Part shown: one piece after another, positions 13,988 through 15,174 of the stretch
How positions within the stretch are numbered: position 1 is the first letter of the stretch
Layout of the letters: every line of letters starts with the position of its first letter
Assembly: GCA_947461805.1 (NCBI GenBank)
Contig: CANHMJ010000023.1
Location: forward strand, 1-15,174
DNA from: Burkholderiaceae bacterium
GTDB taxonomy: Bacteria; Pseudomonadota; Gammaproteobacteria; Burkholderiales; Burkholderiaceae
Direction: 5' to 3'
DNA: 15,174 nt
The notes under the pieces: model-generated
Seen by the model: the letters and a program-made list of their open reading frames with translations, nothing else
Told to the model about the DNA's origin: nothing
Databases searched by the model: none
Program-made: the position numbers and the translations under genes

Positions 13988-14635
13988 ATGGAAAAATTTA
14001 CTCAGTACCAAGGATTAGTTGCTCCCCTCGACCGAGAGAACGTCGATACCGATGCCATCATTCCAAAACAGTTTTTAAAGTCGATTAAAAAAACCGGCTT
14101 CGGTCAAAATCTCTTTGATGAATGGCGCTACTTGGATCATGGTGAGCCCGGACAGGATTGCAGTGCACGCCCCTTAAATCCCGACTTTATTTTGAATCAG
14201 CCCCGCTATAAAAATGCCGGTATCTTGCTTGCCCGCAAGAATTTTGGTTGCGGTAGTTCGCGCGAGCATGCCCCCTGGGCTTTGGGCCAATATGGCTTTC
14301 GTGCAGTGATTGCCCCTAGCTTTGCCGATATATTCTTCAATAATTGCTATAAAAATGGACTTTTACCGATCGCGCTCACGGAGCAGCAGGTCGATCACCT
14401 CTTTAATGAGACCTTGGCTTTTAGCGGCTACCAGCTGACGATTGATCTGGAAACGCAAGAGGTGATTGCGCCAGATAATCGCCGCTATTCCTTTGAAATC
14501 GATGGCTTTCGTAAATACTGCCTACTCAATGGCTTAGACGATATTGGCCTCACCCTCAAAAATGCCGATAAAATAAAGGCATACGAAGCAGAGCGCGTGT
14601 TGCGGATGCCTTGGCTTGCTACCCAGCTGCCTTAA
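13988..14635 (+). CDS. leuD: 3-isopropylmalate dehydratase small subunit
   Basis: Small subunit of isopropylmalate isomerase, which carries the swivelling aconitase domain-4-like fold and completes the active site with LeuC. It has 215 residues, the usual length for the proteobacterial form. The family motif DRENVDTDAIIPKQFL is at 15-30 and the substrate-binding loop is GCGSSREHAPWAL near 87-99. The C-terminus ends in a helix rich in Glu/Arg (DKIKAYEAERVLRMPW). No strong ribosome binding site precedes the ATG, which is otherwise fixed by the conserved MEKFTQYQGLVAPLDREN opening. It is separated from leuC by the entericidin-like gene and from leuB by 44 bases. Confidence 0.97.
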   Translation: MEKFTQYQGLVAPLDRENVDTDAIIPKQFLKSIKKTGFGQNLFDEWRYLDHGEPGQDCSARPLNPDFILNQPRYKNAGILLARKNFGCGSSREHAPWALGQYGFRAVIAPSFADIFFNNCYKNGLLPIALTEQQVDHLFNETLAFSGYQLTIDLETQEVIAPDNRRYSFEIDGFRKYCLLNGLDDIGLTLKNADKIKAYEAERVLRMPWLATQLP

Positions 14636-14679
14636 AAACAGCCTCACGCTGGCTTCTTAACCCTTTTTAAAGGTTTGTC

Positions 14680-15174
14680 ATGAAAATTGCAGTATTGCCG
14701 GGCGATGGTATTGGCCCGGAAATTGTCGCTGAGGCGGTTAAAGTCCTCAAGGCATTAGGCCCAAAATTTGATCTGGAAGAGGCCCCTGTTGGCGGTGCAG
14801 CCTACGACCTTTCAGGCCACCCTTTGCCTCCAGCTACCCTGGAGTTAGCCAAAAGCGCCGATGCTATTTTGTTTGGTGCTGTAGGTGACTGGAAGTACGA
14901 CACCTTAGCGCGTGAATTCCGTCCGGAGCAAGCCATCCTCGGTTTGCGTAAACACTTGGCTTTGTTTGCTAATTTCCGTCCAGCAATTTGCTATCCCGAG
15001 TTAACTGCCGCTTCCAGTCTAAAACCGGAAATTGTGGGCGGTCTGGATATTTTGATTGTGCGTGAACTCAATGGTGATATTTACTTTGGTCAGCCGCGCG
15101 GTATTCGCGCTTCAGAGCATGCTCTGTTTAAAGGTGCGCGTGAGGGATTTGACACCATGCACTACAGCGAACCC
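14680..15174 (+). CDS. leuB: 3-isopropylmalate dehydrogenase, C-terminus cut by window edge
   Basis: NAD-dependent oxidative decarboxylation of 3-isopropylmalate, the third step of leucine synthesis. 165 of about 355 residues are visible. The start MKIAVLPGDGIGPEI is typical, and AAAGG stands six bases before the ATG. Substrate-binding residues known from the Thermus enzyme (Arg94, Arg104, Arg132, Tyr139) correspond to R90 in AILGLRKHL, R100 in NFRP, R128 in VREL and Y135 in GDIYFGQPRG. The catalytic lysine and metal-binding aspartates would lie beyond the edge. It is the last visible gene of the leuC-lipoprotein-leuD-leuB run. Confidence 0.97.
   Translation, partial: MKIAVLPGDGIGPEIVAEAVKVLKALGPKFDLEEAPVGGAAYDLSGHPLPPATLELAKSADAILFGAVGDWKYDTLAREFRPEQAILGLRKHLALFANFRPAICYPELTAASSLKPEIVGGLDILIVRELNGDIYFGQPRGIRASEHALFKGAREGFDTMHYSEP

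Noticed and set aside
14640..14668. Possible terminator between leuD and leuB
   Set aside because: Only a four-base AGCC/GGCT stem can be drawn, and the T-run is not directly after it; leuB follows with a good ribosome binding site.
14662..14673. Short palindrome CCTTT-TT-AAAGG before leuB, possibly hiding the ribosome binding site
   Set aside because: A two-base loop cannot form a stable hairpin with these five pairs, and the AAAGG half is simply the leuB Shine-Dalgarno sequence.
1..15174. CRISPR arrays, tRNA or rRNA genes, insertion sequences, prophage or defence genes
   Set aside because: No spaced direct repeats, structured RNA genes, transposase frames or terminal repeats were seen; nearly every base is accounted for by housekeeping genes.

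Overview
The window reads as a chromosomal stretch of core metabolism from a betaproteobacterium of the Burkholderiales, most likely Polynucleobacter or a close relative. This is an inference from gene content, gene order (mdh / gntR-sdhCDAB-sdhE-gltA-leuC-entericidin-leuD-leuB), medium base composition and protein similarity recalled from memory; no database was searched. There are no RNA genes, CRISPR arrays, insertion sequences or signs of horizontal transfer, and coding density is very high.

Layout. (1) Positions 1-2829, minus strand: a probable three-gene operon of a YbdL-like methionine aminotransferase, a YfcG-like glutathione transferase and a 3-hydroxybutyryl-CoA dehydrogenase that runs off the left edge. 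(2) 2898-4890, plus strand: yaaA, then a DUF2863-type protein of unknown function one base after the yaaA stop. A symmetrical hairpin terminator at 4911-4938 closes this unit and also the converging one. (3) 4973-6338, minus strand: malate dehydrogenase followed by a small exported MliC-like protein. (4) 6339-6491: a compact divergent control region with overlapping promoters for mdh and gntR and a perfect 6-4-6 inverted repeat over the gntR -10 box. (5) 6492-10921, plus strand: a GntR/UTRA regulator, the four succinate dehydrogenase subunits and the flavinylation factor SdhE. (6) 10974 to the right edge, plus strand: citrate synthase, then leuC, a small entericidin-like lipoprotein gene, leuD and the first 165 codons of leuB.

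How the genes work together. Malate dehydrogenase, succinate dehydrogenase and citrate synthase are three steps of the TCA cycle. The GntR protein between mdh and sdh is a natural candidate for their local regulator. LeuC, LeuD and LeuB carry out the isomerisation and oxidation steps of leucine synthesis; leuA is not in the window. The gap between gltA and leuC is only 17 bases with no visible terminator, so acetyl-CoA-consuming TCA entry and the leucine branch may share transcripts.

I found no clearly new system. The points most worth a second look are the mdh/gntR operator-promoter arrangement, the lipoprotein gene inside the leucine operon, the unknown protein coupled to yaaA, and the exported MliC-like protein whose ribosome binding site overlaps the mdh stop codon.
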